The notes under the pieces were generated by a model that had not been told where the DNA came from, did not search any database, and saw nothing but the letters and a program-made list of their open reading frames with translations. Both the position numbers and the translations under genes were made by a program. This document shows positions 32,858 through 42,254 of a DNA stretch of 42,514 bases, piece after piece; positions within the stretch are counted from its first letter, which is position 1, and each line of letters opens with the position of its first letter. The stretch lies in assembly GCA_003427395.1 (NCBI GenBank), contig BFEA01000136.1:1649533-1692046 (forward strand), read 5' to 3'. The stretch comes from Chara braunii (taxonomy: Eukaryota; Streptophyta; Charophyceae; Charales; Characeae).

Positions 32858-34610
32858 TCACATTAGTTAAGCCGATATCATTATCATGCACGCTCAGTAC
32901 TTCTGCGTAACTAGTTAACACACGGATTAATGACTTCCGGAGTTCCGTAGGAACATGACTCGGGAGGGGGATTGTTGATTCCCCGGAAATCTTGAGGGGC
33001 ATATCGACCCAATCAATCGGTTGTTCCCGCCGTTCACCGACACTAGAGAAAATGGAACTACTGGTGCGAACAGAAAAGACAGTTGCTATCATCTGGGACT
33101 CAGCGGGGCTGATCATCTCCGTTTCTTTAGTTTCAGCATCGGTCTCTGAACCAACCGAAGTCGGTTCCACAGTTAGCCCTGTTAGATCCATCATTTCTCG
33201 CATCAGATTAGGTACGTCACTTACCGGTGTTTCCGCCTCTTGTTTAATTAAGGCGATGGTGGCTCTTGTCGTTAGTAACGGTCGGAGCGGAAAAACAAAG
33301 ATATCCAAATACTGTTTCGTTTGTTGATAGCGCGTTCGTAAGGAAATAGCTCCCTCGTACAAGGTGCGAGGGGGTTCCAAATCATCAGCCAGATCGGAGA
33401 CTTGTAATATGGGTTCCCCAAGGAGGACTGAAGGAATGACTTGGGTTGTTAGAGGTGTGAATGCACTGTCTTCAGAATCCACGTGGAAGCTTCGAGCGGT
33501 GTCGGGCCACACTCGAAATTCTTCAGGGGTTTCATGTTCGAAAAGTTCAACCAGATGTTTCCATTCCTCTTCACTGGGCATCTCTTCTTCGTATTCTTGC
33601 TCCGTGATTCCATCCCCGAGGCACGAGGGGGAGCACTCATCGGGATCAATGTATCGGATCATCCCTATTTTGAGCGAGTTAAAAACCCGTTTTATCGTTC
33701 GGGTGGAAACCCGCCGAGGAACAGTCAAAGGCTTTCCTCCAGTTTGTGTGAGCACCAGTTGCTTCGAATCGAAATGCAGGCATGCGCCCACCGCCATTGC
33801 CCAAGGCAATCCCAACAATACAGAGTAGGAACATACATCTATTACAAGCGCATTAACAAAGACGTGTACTCGTCCCACTTTTACAGCTACGTTCTCGATA
33901 ACGCCTACGATGTTTATTGCTTCCTCATCGGCAGAGACATAGTTGTCTTTGCTAGATTGAGGAAGAACGGATTCAAGTCGTCCCGTCTTTTTGACAGTAT
34001 CTAACGATATGGCCACAGCAGAAGACCCTGTGTCGATAAGGGCGTTAAACGACTTACCCCAAACTTCACAGTCACATTCCGCACTTTTCCATAATACCGG
34101 TCGAGCTCGTACGAAGTGGTTCTTTTCTGTTAACGAGATCGCGGCTATACGGGTTGCTTCGGGTTCAGGTTCTTTTGTGTCTGGCTCAAGGGGTGCAACT
34201 TCCTCACCTTCCTCCTTCTTCTTTATCATCCGTTGTATGCGCTGATAGGTGAAGCGCTTTTGATTTTTCTGACAATGTTGTAAAAGTTTATCGTTCGATG
34301 CTTCAGATATGGTAAGCAGATGTCCTACTAGGATAGGAACGCAAATATCTAATTGCTTAAGCGTTTTCAGTACATCGATATCCCCTGTCCGAAACTGTGG
34401 TCCAGGATTGGACTCGCGATCGACCCATTCGAGATCATCTTGGGCCGATCGGATCGCTCCGATCATTCCGGCAAGATGGAGATACTCGAGGGGATCGACC
34501 ACGTCAGCAGCGTCAGAGGAAGAAGCTCCTGATGTCGACGCCATTGTCGTCGAAGGGGAAGGCTGCTCCGGGGCGTATGCCACGAGTTCTCTTCCCGAGT
34601 CTGTGTCCAT
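32766..34610 (-). CDS. Gypsy pol N-terminus: spacer, aspartic protease, connector
   Basis: The first ATG (34610) overlaps the stop of the CCHC frame as TGATG. From that ATG, residues about 190-200 read NALIDTGSSAVAI, the retropepsin active site, and about 265-270 read VLLGLPW, the matching ILGxPW flap/closing motif. Before it lies an Asp/Glu-rich spacer; after it are about 250 residues of acidic connector ending in VIEHAILTEDHTPI, the usual entry to reverse transcriptase. The protein then leaves frame. The long acidic connector between protease and RT is unusual for gypsy elements. Confidence 0.88.
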   Translation of the reverse strand: MDTDSGRELVAYAPEQPSPSTTMASTSGASSSDAADVVDPLEYLHLAGMIGAIRSAQDDLEWVDRESNPGPQFRTGDIDVLKTLKQLDICVPILVGHLLTISEASNDKLLQHCQKNQKRFTYQRIQRMIKKKEEGEEVAPLEPDTKEPEPEATRIAAISLTEKNHFVRARPVLWKSAECDCEVWGKSFNALIDTGSSAVAISLDTVKKTGRLESVLPQSSKDNYVSADEEAINIVGVIENVAVKVGRVHVFVNALVIDVCSYSVLLGLPWAMAVGACLHFDSKQLVLTQTGGKPLTVPRRVSTRTIKRVFNSLKIGMIRYIDPDECSPSCLGDGITEQEYEEEMPSEEEWKHLVELFEHETPEEFRVWPDTARSFHVDSEDSAFTPLTTQVIPSVLLGEPILQVSDLADDLEPPRTLYEGAISLRTRYQQTKQYLDIFVFPLRPLLTTRATIALIKQEAETPVSDVPNLMREMMDLTGLTVEPTSVGSETDAETKETEMISPAESQMIATVFSVRTSSSIFSSVGERREQPIDWVDMPLKISGESTIPLPSHVPTELRKSLIRVLTSYAEVLSVHDNDIGLTNVIEHAILTEDHTPISCAPYLASSKSGRFSAD

Positions 34611-34966
34611 CAGCGCGGCCACTCGTCCCTGATTAAGGGCGACGGGGGCCACAGCAGGGGAGGCTGATTACGTTTTGGCTGCGGACAGTCTCGGGCGAAA
34701 TGCCCGGGCTGTTTGCAGTTGAAACACTCGATCTTTCCTGCCGGATTAGCGAGATGGGGAAACTGAGAGGCGAATCCTGGAGCAGGTGGAGCAGGTAAGA
34801 GCGGAAACGATGCAGGGGCAGGCCGAGCAGGAGCTGGGTTAGGCTTAATGAGCCTGCTCATTATCTGTTCCATCCGCTCCATATGAGCCGCCTGCAGTTG
34901 GATCAGGTTACTCATCCGTTCGGACTGCTTAGTAGTGGCCGTATGGATCATCTGGGCAAGATGCAA
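34610..34966 (-). CDS. Gypsy gag C-terminus with CCHC zinc knuckle
   Basis: Carries CFNCKQPGHFARDC, a perfect C-x2-C-x4-H-x4-C nucleocapsid knuckle, after a Pro/Ala-rich linker. It is in a different frame from the main gag ORF. The first real ATG is 34951, 21 nt after the gag TAA, but the frame is open further upstream, so it may join gag by a frameshift at the C8/C5 runs near 34990-35000. Its TGA overlaps the protease-frame ATG. Confidence 0.9.
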   Translation of the reverse strand: MHLAQMIHTATTKQSERMSNLIQLQAAHMERMEQIMSRLIKPNPAPARPAPASFPLLPAPPAPGFASQFPHLANPAGKIECFNCKQPGHFARDCPQPKRNQPPLLWPPSPLIRDEWPR

Positions 34967-34971
34967 ATTGG

Positions 34972-35784
34972 TTATGGCTGGTGAGGGGGTTCGGGGGGGG
35001 TTCCGCTTCTAACGGCTGCGATTGATTGATTCACCGGGGGAGAGGGAGGAGAAGCAGCCGGGATATCGGAGACGACTCCGCTAGGAAGGTCATGATTGGG
35101 GCGGGGATAAAACCGTTCGATTGCTTGTAGCCATGATCGCCTTTTGGCCGTTATATCCCGTATGGTATCTGTAATATCCTCGTCTCCCTGGATGATATAT
35201 TTTTTTGTATCAGCCAAGTCTAACTCCAACGCTTTAGTGATGATAGTCGATGAATGGGTTGTTTTCGGCGGAACCTTTTTCGGCAGTTTCCCTTTCAAGG
35301 TCGGACTTCGAAGGTGATCAATAAACAAGTCTCGAGCGGAATTCTCGTCTCGCCCGGATTTATCCAATGTGGTTTGAAATCGATCAACGAAATCGGGTAA
35401 CAGTTCCCCTGGTCCTTGTGGTTCATTTTTGAGTACATACCAGGCGGCATCTTCACTAACCGTATCGAATCGAGCCAAGAATGCTCGCTTGAAAGTATCC
35501 CAATCTACCCACGTATGTTTTCTAAACCAGTCATGTGATGTATTGCGAAGTAGTAATATCAAAACACGGGGAAGATCGGTTGCGCTGTAGTTTTGAGCTT
35601 CGACAGCTTCCAGCCAAGCCTCGGGATGGGTATGGTTAGGGAAGAAGGGAAAAGGGGCAGGGATGCTAACGATCACCCTAGTACCGTCCACCATTGGTAT
35701 TGCTGGTACAGCCACACTAGACTGAGACCTGGTTACGGGGCGATCTCGACGAGCTAGTTGAGGGTCTCTCCTACCTCTCGCCAT
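34972..35784 (-). CDS. Gypsy gag (Retrotrans_gag)
   Basis: A 270-codon ORF from ATG 35784, 35 nt after the primer-binding site. The central part (PEAWLEAVEAQN, DWDTFKRAFLARFD, LPDFVDRFQTTLDK) matches the Retrotrans_gag capsid domain. The C-terminus is Pro-rich (TPPEPPHQP) and ends at TAA, before the separate-frame CCHC knuckle. Confidence 0.92.
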   Translation of the reverse strand: MARGRRDPQLARRDRPVTRSQSSVAVPAIPMVDGTRVIVSIPAPFPFFPNHTHPEAWLEAVEAQNYSATDLPRVLILLLRNTSHDWFRKHTWVDWDTFKRAFLARFDTVSEDAAWYVLKNEPQGPGELLPDFVDRFQTTLDKSGRDENSARDLFIDHLRSPTLKGKLPKKVPPKTTHSSTIITKALELDLADTKKYIIQGDEDITDTIRDITAKRRSWLQAIERFYPRPNHDLPSGVVSDIPAASPPSPPVNQSIAAVRSGTPPEPPHQP

Positions 35785-35818
35785 TTCGACTTACTATCAT
35801 CAGAACCGACACGTGTCG

Positions 35819-35830
35819 GCTCCGATACCA
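35819..35830 (-). promoter_or_regulatory. Primer-binding site (initiator tRNA-Met)
   Basis: TGGTATCGGAGC on the element strand, one base from the common plant retrotransposon site TGGTATCAGAGC, which pairs with the 3' end of initiator tRNA-Met. It abuts the end of the 5' LTR and fixes the element orientation. Confidence 0.9.
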
Positions 35831-36052
35831 ACCTCACGCCCTGTGTTGTCTTCCGTTCGGAGTGTTAGCTGTGCGGAAAAGAGGCCCAGAAAAACAGGAA
35901 GAAGGGGTGTGCCAAGGATTTTTGGAAATTGAGTGTGGGGACAAAGACGAAACTGAAATTCCCCGTGTTGGTCCGATGGAGCAAGTTGATCGTTTCACGC
36001 GTCGCGGAATGCTCGCACGGGCAAGGCGGGAAAGAGAGAGAAGGATCCAAAT

Positions 36053-36601
36053 TCAATCCAAAAAGTATTGTTGTGCCTCCCACCGAGCTACAACCCGTCG
36101 TTTAGAACAGAAAGGCTTGGACCCGCTTCGCGTGTCTCGTTTTCGTATCAAATCCCGTCGTCGTTCGCTGGTTAGATCCGAGTCTGACATGAAGGGTCTC
36201 AGTCGCGTGGCTCTTTCTTTATGCTCGTCTTCACTCCGCACACGGTAGTGGAAACCCCAGGACTCGTAGCGCTCAAAACGCTGACATTCGGTGCACAGAG
36301 TGCGCAGCCAGTGGTGTTCTATTGTCGTCCACGGAATGACGATTAATTCGTTAAATGGCAACAATACCAAGTAAGGTGGGAAGTGCGTATCGATAATAAC
36401 AAACCCGGCTTCTACGAACCCAGAACAGCGGTTGGCCGGAGGGAAGTAATACTGCCCGCCGATGGGTGCAACGGCTTCTCGTACGTTCCACTCACATACA
36501 CGTGTCTTTTCCTCACTGTAAGGAAAAGGTCGCGTTGGGATGGGAGATACGGGAGGCTGGCGCCCAATCGAAGGGTACTTGTCTGTCCAGATGTCAATCA
36601 A
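36053..36601 (-). other. Open frame in the transcribed part of the 5' LTR
   Basis: A 182-codon sense-strand frame located about 0.94 kb downstream of the predicted transcription start and 0.27 kb before gag. The translation looks protein-like (TRPFPYSEEKTRVCEWNVREAV in part: EEKTRVCEWNVREAV; GGQYYFPPANRCSGFVEAGF; NELIVIPW; LCTECQRFERYE) with a basic tail. It has no useful ATG start; it opens with TTG right after TGA. It may be an exon of a spliced ORF, a captured coding fragment, or chance. It is also open in the other LTR despite about 5% divergence there. Confidence 0.45.
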
Positions 36602-37568
36602 TCACAAAATATCCTGAGACGTCATTAAGAACAGAAGCGATTCGCACGTCCCCCCAATTTATCTTTTTGACACAAGAGAGAGAAAGCAATCACAAATCTG
36701 TATGGCTACGGGTCCGATCAGTTCAACACAACGTTGGTCCCTGGGCGCTTTGTTTCTCAGGGCCGCCTCGTGGCTCGGCTGCTGATGTTGTGCATCATAA
36801 GGCAGAGGGCATGCGTAGTGCAAACAGAGCTACAGATCTAAACACTCTTGCATTCTCGAACAAAATCTTGACGACACTCATCTAATCAAATCGAAAAAAG
36901 TCACGCATCTCTATACATGCATTCACTGTGGAAGGTGCGAAAAGGAGACATGCACAGGAAAAGATAGATCGCATTGCATAATACACACGCATACACCGTT
37001 CACAAGTCAAGTAGACGGGGTCCTGGCGTAGGAGGATTACCCAGGAAACTAATGGAAGAGTTCCGGAAGAAGTTCTTTCACACAGAAGCAGGGTGCCAAC
37101 TCATTCCTACTCAAGAGAGCGGCAATCATTCAGACGCATCATCATTCCAAAAGAGAGAGAGAGAGAGAGTCGAGGAAAAGAAAGTCCAAAATAGAAGATG
37201 ACAAAAGTTAGGCGTTACCGCCGTACACTCACGCCAAAGATAACAATCCGCAACAAAGGCGCATTCGCCGTTAATTCCAATATGGCCGCGGACCAATCAA
37301 CTCGACATCGATCCTCATATCCGCACCGACGATCCCGGGCGTCGTGTGCTAACTCCCACCACTGCGATCGTCACCCCACTGTCGTAAACTCGACATGGTT
37401 CACCCAGATCCCACAGTCCGTCGTGGCGATCCAGCGCGCAACCGGCCAGTCTATCGTCAACCCGACAGGACTTTCCGACTCGCTTTAAACACTGTGCCTA
37501 GCCACTGCTTCCCGGAAGCTGGCTTGAGAGTCGAGAACATAAGAGAGATTTGCGGACGCGCTTGCGGG

Positions 37569-37575
37569 TTTTATA
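37569..37575 (-). promoter_or_regulatory. TATA box of the 5' LTR
   Basis: TATAAAA on the element strand, in a GC-rich setting (CAACTATAAAACCCGC). Transcription would start about 25-35 bp downstream (near 37540), giving a U3 of about 0.94 kb and a transcribed leader of about 1.7 kb before gag. Confidence 0.6.
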
Positions 37576-38479
37576 GTTGCGACAGGGGAGATAGAAGGGG
37601 GAAAAGGCGACAGGAAAGATGAGGTGTAAGAGGAGAAGGAGGAGAAGACTTTGAGAAGAGTGCTCTACGAACGCCATGCTGATCCCTCGGAACTCAAGGT
37701 TCAACCAATCTGATTCGTCGCGCGATAGGAAGGTCCTATCGATCCACGCACCTGATTGGCGAGCGGGAGTTATCGGGGGATCGATCGGGCGTCGTATGCC
37801 AGACGTAGAGGGTGAGAAGAGAAAAGGCGCGAGAGGTGGCGCAAGGCGGGTCCAAGATTCAGATGATCAAGAAGGGAAAATGGGCGTGCGAAAGCAAGGC
37901 GGGAGAGAGAGGGAGGGAGAAGGAAAAACAGTTACGGGGAGAGAGAAGAAGGAGGGAGAAGGGAAGGGAGGCGCGGGAGGGAGCGATGCGGGGAACAGAG
38001 AGGAGGAAGCTTTTGCATGCACGGCGCCGTCAACAAAAAAAGAAAAAGGCACCGAAACAGTTACAGCTTGCTTCTATCCTAATTCAAAATTGAAATCACC
38101 ATATCCGCGCGCGAAAAAGCAACGCGGGAAAAGAAAATCCTACGCCTATTCGTATTCACGCAAAATTCGGAGAGTTTTCCCCGACGTGCCCAAGAACATC
38201 CATTCACCCAAAAAGGACACGCCGAAGTTCCGCTTATCCCGGAATTCCCAACTACCGAGCCCAATTCCCAGTGCGCTCGCTAAGGCGCACGTAAATTCCC
38301 ATGTATTTCTCGACTTTGCAAAAAGAAAAACATAACTCAGTAGTCGAAAAAGCTCTAAAAAAAAAGAAAAATGCGGCACCCGAAAGCAAGAACTCAAAAC
38401 GGGGTTTTCTTGGGGTAGGTATGATACAAGCAAAAGAAAGGGTATGAAAGATGGCACGGGGTCGGGAAGTGGTTCGTCA

Positions 38480-38484
38480 AACTA
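38480..38484. repeat. Right target-site duplication of the gypsy element (AACTA)
   Basis: Pairs with 24765-24769. It follows the terminal CA of the LTR directly and continues into LINE reverse-transcriptase sequence. Confidence 0.88.
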
Positions 38485-39190
38485 CTGTGAGGAGGGTAAT
38501 GAGTCTATAGTTCTTCATGTTCATCTTATCCTGATTTTTTTATAAAGTAATGACAACACCCCTTTCCCCACCACTTCCCTCATTTCACCGTCCTCTCATA
38601 CCTTCTCGTAGAACTCCCACGTGTCTTAGCTCAAATCCGTCCACATTGTTTCCCAAAATTCTTTGGGGAAGCCGTCAATGCCGGGTGTTTTCTCTTCCTT
38701 CATCTGGAAAAGCGTGGCCCATATTTCGTCCTTTGTCAAAGATCTTTCCAAACTATCTCGTTGTTGTGGGGATAGGTGCCTATCCATGGGAGATAGGAAC
38801 TCCTCCAGGTCTCTTGTCCATATCTCCCCTCACGAGGCTGGGATTTGGGATGTGTATAGTTGTTTGAAAATCCTTCTTGTGATTAGTGTGCAATGTGCAG
38901 TGTTAGTCGCTATGACTTCCGCCCCTCTGTCTGAGTCATAAAATGCCTCGATTATGGTCCGCCTTGTGCGGGCTGTCGCCATGCTGAAGAAATAAGTATC
39001 GATCGTGGCCTCCTGGGTAAACTTGGTCATTTTTCTACATATCCTAATACCTTGCCACTTGTGTTGGGCGTATTGAAGAAGTTGGTCCTTCACTCTCTGA
39101 ATGTGTACAGTGAGATGTTGTGATTCTACCTATTGTTCTAGGTCGAACAATTCATGTTGCTACCTTAAGGCGGCTTTGGCCTTGGAGAAT
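38485..39190 (-). pseudogene. LINE connector and reverse transcriptase N-terminus
   Basis: The minus strand reads RRIFKQLYTS, then RDLEEFLSPM, SLTKDEIWATLFQMKEEKTP, GIDGFPKEFW and NYRLITLLTV. These are the standard start of a LINE reverse transcriptase (usual KSPGxDGxxxEFY ... NYRPISLL). In-frame stops and a frameshift near NYRLITLL show decay. The frame is cut by the gypsy element directly after TLLTV. Confidence 0.88.
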
Positions 39191-39196
39191 TTTTTT

Positions 39197-40178
39197 TTAC
39201 CAAAAGAACGAGGTCATTGTGAACCAAGTAGAGTATGAATCAAAGTAGACTTTTTGTTGGCACCAAAACTGCCACTCGTGCCGAATCATTTGTCGAAATT
39301 GTTGATCCTTTAAAAGCGAGGTGTTGAGCTTATAGAAACCAGACCCTTGATTTGATCTTTTCCTCATTGTTAGTATTATCCCACACATTTTATGGTCCAA
39401 GCCTAGGTGCGGACTGCGTGGGAGGATAGTCGCCCATCGTAGGGCGCCTTTTAGGTCATTAGAGAGGAAAACAAGGTCGATTTGCGATTTGGACAACCCA
39501 AATGGATCACTGTCCCTTATGCAGGTAAAGGTCCGGTCATTTGGGTGCAGGCGGCGGAAGGTATCGAAAATCGCAAGGGTTTCGCACAGATCTGCAATCA
39601 TTTTCTCATCTTCCTCTGCTGCAAAAAGGGGGGAACCATGAGGGTTCCATCTATCACGCCCCCTCTCGGGGGCGACATTAAAATCTCCCGCAATGACCAA
39701 CGGGATGCCATCGGGTACTCGCGTTCCTAGGTCCCCCCAAAAAGCTCTTCTTTATACCACCGTAGTAAGAGAATAGATGCACAAGATGCCAAGGGTGCAG
39801 CTCCAGCATCCCCAACATTGATACCCACCGTCTTTCTTCCTTATCTGCCACCCAATGAACCATCTGGAACCTGGAGTCGGGAGGTATCCAGATTGCTACC
39901 CGTGTTGATCCTAGCCTGGGGGCACAGACCCTCACCGCTGAGTGGGGGCAAACCATCTTGTGAGCCCTGTTATGTTCCGGTGTATCCTGCAGATGAGTCT
40001 CTTGGACGCATATCACGTTCGGACACCGCCTCCCCCCCCCTTCTCTGAGCTGGTCCCAAATGGCCTGACATTTCTCTGGATTTACATTGATGGAACGAAG
40101 GTCTAGGTCCGTCGTTCTTACGCATTGCTGCCAGGCAGGGTTTCTGCAGTATAGTGTTAAACTTTTCAGGTCAGTCAT
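39197..40178 (-). pseudogene. LINE apurinic-type endonuclease
   Basis: Two overlapping frames (40178-39678 and 39700-39197) make one endonuclease. VICVQETHLQD carries the catalytic Glu, GDFNVAPERGRD the Asp/Asn pair, FTCIRDS and SQIDLVFLS the Asp/Ile motif, and LGLDHKMC the final Asp-His. All main motifs survive; a frameshift near 39690 separates the QETH half from the rest. Confidence 0.9.
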
Positions 40179-40189
40179 TTCTTAGGGGG

Positions 40190-41440
40190 GAAATTATTCA
40201 CAAGGAATGCCACTGTTTGACATCCCATCTATCTAGGTTCAGGACCTTCTTCCGCAAGATTCTGCACAGACATTTGCACACGTCGTTGTCGGACCAGCAG
40301 TCACTAGCTTTTAACTTTGCGCACTGCAGATCAAGCAATGCATTGTGGTTGTACCAGCGCATTTTGGCAGTTTTATTTGGTTCAACATGTACAGGTCATT
40401 CTTTGCCATCTGTTGGTCACAAGTTTCAAATCTCATTGTCGCCCTCACCCCAAGTGCGTAATGTTTCGAGACGAAGGCTTCCATTTGTCTCGTGAAGACC
40501 TTGTCCCTTTCTTTTACATCCTCGATATGTGCTATCCCTGCAGTGTCACCTCTCCGTGTTCTCCTACCGGGAGAGCCCAATCTCTCATTTCCCTTCCGTC
40601 TTCCTCATTGGAACCACTGACACTCCATCTGTTTTGGAGGGGCACAACTCAAAGAGGGCCCATTCAATGAGCTGTCGCAACTTGAGTCATCGCGAGGTCA
40701 TCCTCTCCTCTATTGCTTCCCCTTTGTCCCCTTGTTGAGTGTCTGATGGAGAGGAGGTATACTGTTTGTGCTCCTCGCCCGGAGCTTCCAAGCAGGGAGG
40801 ATCTGGGGCTGGTGGAGGGTGGAAACGGCCTCGGGTGATAACTAGGATGCGCTGAAAGACTTCCGCCCATGTTAGATGGGTCGGGGGACCGGTCGTCAGC
40901 GCAGATCTAAGCGTTGGGCTATTGTTCAAAAGTGTGACCAATTCTACGTAGGACGTGCCCAGTACTCCTCCCCTCCATTCTCCCCGCCCTACGGAGTCTC
41001 GCAATGTAGGTGTTTGATTATCCACTGTGATTGTCTAGATGTTGTGATCCAGGCCCATCTCATGGGGGGGGGGGCATCTGGGTCCTTTTGACTATCCTCC
41101 ATTTCAACCTCTGGAGGGGGAGGGGTCGTGTCCAGGTCCGTTGGTTAGGCTCCGAAGACGTCCAACAAAAAGTCTGGAGCCAACGCTTGATGCACTTGTT
41201 GCGTTTGTTGTGCCCGTTGTGTCCCCAACTCGTGTTGCCCCTGCTGTGTTTGCTATAATTGCTCTGTCGGGCGTGGTTGCTGCTCCTGATGGGGCTGCTC
41301 TGTTTGTTGTGCATGTTGTTGTGCTGGTTGTGCCTATTGCGTTTCTGGTGCCAGCTGTGTCTGTGGTGTATGTTGTTCCCGCTGGGGCTCTGCTTGCTGT
41401 ATTTGTCTCGCCTGTGAGTACCCACCGTCACACTACGTAC
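40190..41440 (-). pseudogene. LINE ORF1-like region with Gln-rich N-terminus
   Basis: The minus strand starts with a Gln/Pro-rich low-complexity stretch (41160-41440, CAA/CAG-type codons seen as GTTG-rich plus strand). It continues with acidic DTTPPPPEVEMED, then LVTLLNNSPTLR, HLTWAEVFQRIL and finally Cys-rich remnants (SDCWSDNDVCKCLC) where an ORF1 zinc knuckle would be expected. Several stops interrupt it. Assignment rests on position before the endonuclease and general character. Confidence 0.55.
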
Positions 41441-42240
41441 ATGCTTCGCTATGGAAGTTGCCCTTCCCCTTTTGAACATCCGCGTATATAGGCGATAACC
41501 GCAGTACGAGGGCATCGTGCACCGACCCGGGGCGACCGACAAACACATTCAAGATCCTCCCCTCGTGGTCACACATTACCTATGTGACAATGGAGCGACC
41601 CCCGGTTCGGTCGTAGTAGCACTTTGCACTCTCGGGCTTTGACGTCTCTATGTAGATGTGGGTGCTGTTTATGGCGCCCACACACACTGGAAAGCCTTTC
41701 CTCCCGAAAGGGCCCAGGGTGTCTTGCAGAGGACGGCCCTCCGTGAATCTGATGATGTGGCCGCATTCCTTCATGAGTGCTTTGGCGATGTGGCCGCATT
41801 CCTTCACGAGTGCTTTGGCGATGTCGAGATTGCTTCATTGGGCACTGTCCAACCCAACACCCAGAGAGTGTCCAAACTGTCTGTAGTATGTGCCCATTAC
41901 CCAATGCCCAAGTGCGCAAGTGAACTTTAGAGCTGTCGGCAATGGCCGCCTGCAGTTGGTGTTCTGTCGTTGAATGTGGGTTCTATCATATCAAGGATGA
42001 ACAACGTGTGCGGGAGGCGACAAAACCTCCGAAAGACCTTGTCATGTCGCTCTCCGCCCATCTGCGGATTGGAACACATACCCCAGCTGTGTTCCAATAC
42101 CCACAATTGTCCCTGCTTTCTCACTCGACGCTCTGCAAACTTCAAGGCCGCACTTTGTATCACATGGCTGTGCATCATGCATCTGACTATGATAGCCAGG
42201 TGCACTTTGTATCACATGGCTGTGCATCATGCATCTGACC
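41440..42240 (-). pseudogene. PIF/Harbinger transposase (DDE_Tnp_4), decayed
   Basis: The minus strand reads FRRFCRLPHTLFILDMIEP, then YYRQFGHSLGVGLDSAQ (helix-turn-helix-like region of Harbinger transposases), GFPVCVGAINSTHIYIETS, CYYDRTGGRSIVT and GRPGSVHDALVL. The GAIDGTH catalytic Asp is replaced by Asn (GAINSTH). The second Asp (SVHD) is present; the Glu would lie further downstream and was not found. Internal stops after SIVT, HCRQL and SAQ, plus a 33-bp duplication, inactivate it. No terminal inverted repeats were identified. Confidence 0.85.
41754..41819. repeat. 33-bp tandem duplication inside the Harbinger relic
   Basis: GATGTGGCCGCATTCCTTCA begins at 41754 and at 41787; the two 33-bp units differ at one base. 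It adds 11 codons (AKALMKECGHI on the minus strand) without shifting the frame. Confidence 0.9.
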
Positions 42241-42254
42241 ATGATAGCCAGGTT
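42151..42254. repeat. 52-bp tandem duplication
   Basis: CACTTTGTATCACATGGCTG begins at 42151 and at 42203, with a one-base difference in TGACTATG/TGACCATG. It lies upstream of the recognisable Harbinger coding sequence. Confidence 0.9.

Larger units (their letters stand above)
24771..38479 (-). mobile_element. Ty3/gypsy LTR retrotransposon, nested in a LINE
   Basis: A 13.7-kb element on the minus strand with direct LTRs at constant offset 11045, terminal TG...CA, a 5-bp target duplication and an initiator-Met tRNA primer site. The order is gag, CCHC, protease, reverse transcriptase, RNase H, PHD-like finger plus integrase, then extra ORFs. Reverse transcriptase before integrase places it in Ty3/gypsy. 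No chromodomain was seen. Frameshifts (PR-RT near 32825, integrase near 30275, gag-CCHC near 34990) and in-frame stops (32228-32230, 30653-30655) mean this copy cannot make all of its proteins as written, unless recoding occurs. Confidence 0.93.
35831..38479 (-). repeat. Right (5') LTR, about 2.65 kb
   Basis: Ends at 38479 with CA on the plus strand (TGACGAACC at the 5' end of the element strand), next to the AACTA target duplication. It contains a TATA box about 0.9 kb in, a purine-rich plus-strand region in U3 (about 37800-38050), and a 182-codon open frame. The left LTR matches it for at least 2.5 kb. Confidence 0.93.
38485..41440 (-). mobile_element. LINE copy 1, 5' half (right of the gypsy insertion)
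   Basis: Contains ORF1-like remnants, the apurinic-type endonuclease and the N-terminal part of the reverse transcriptase, all minus strand and in the order expected for an APE-type LINE. It continues at 24769 after the gypsy insertion. The right boundary is set where Gln-rich ORF1-like sequence gives way to Harbinger transposase sequence, near 41440, and is approximate. Confidence 0.82.

Noticed and set aside
37676-38335. 219-codon plus-strand ORF in the LTR (and its left counterpart)
   Set aside because: Antisense to the element, in the purine-rich U3, low complexity (Lys/Arg/Glu/Gly), and the left copy runs into the N gap. More likely a compositional frame.
41141-41491. Hydrophobic Val/Ala-rich plus-strand ORF
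   Set aside because: It is the complement of the Gln-rich ORF1-like stretch; the hydrophobicity comes from GTT/GTG triplets.
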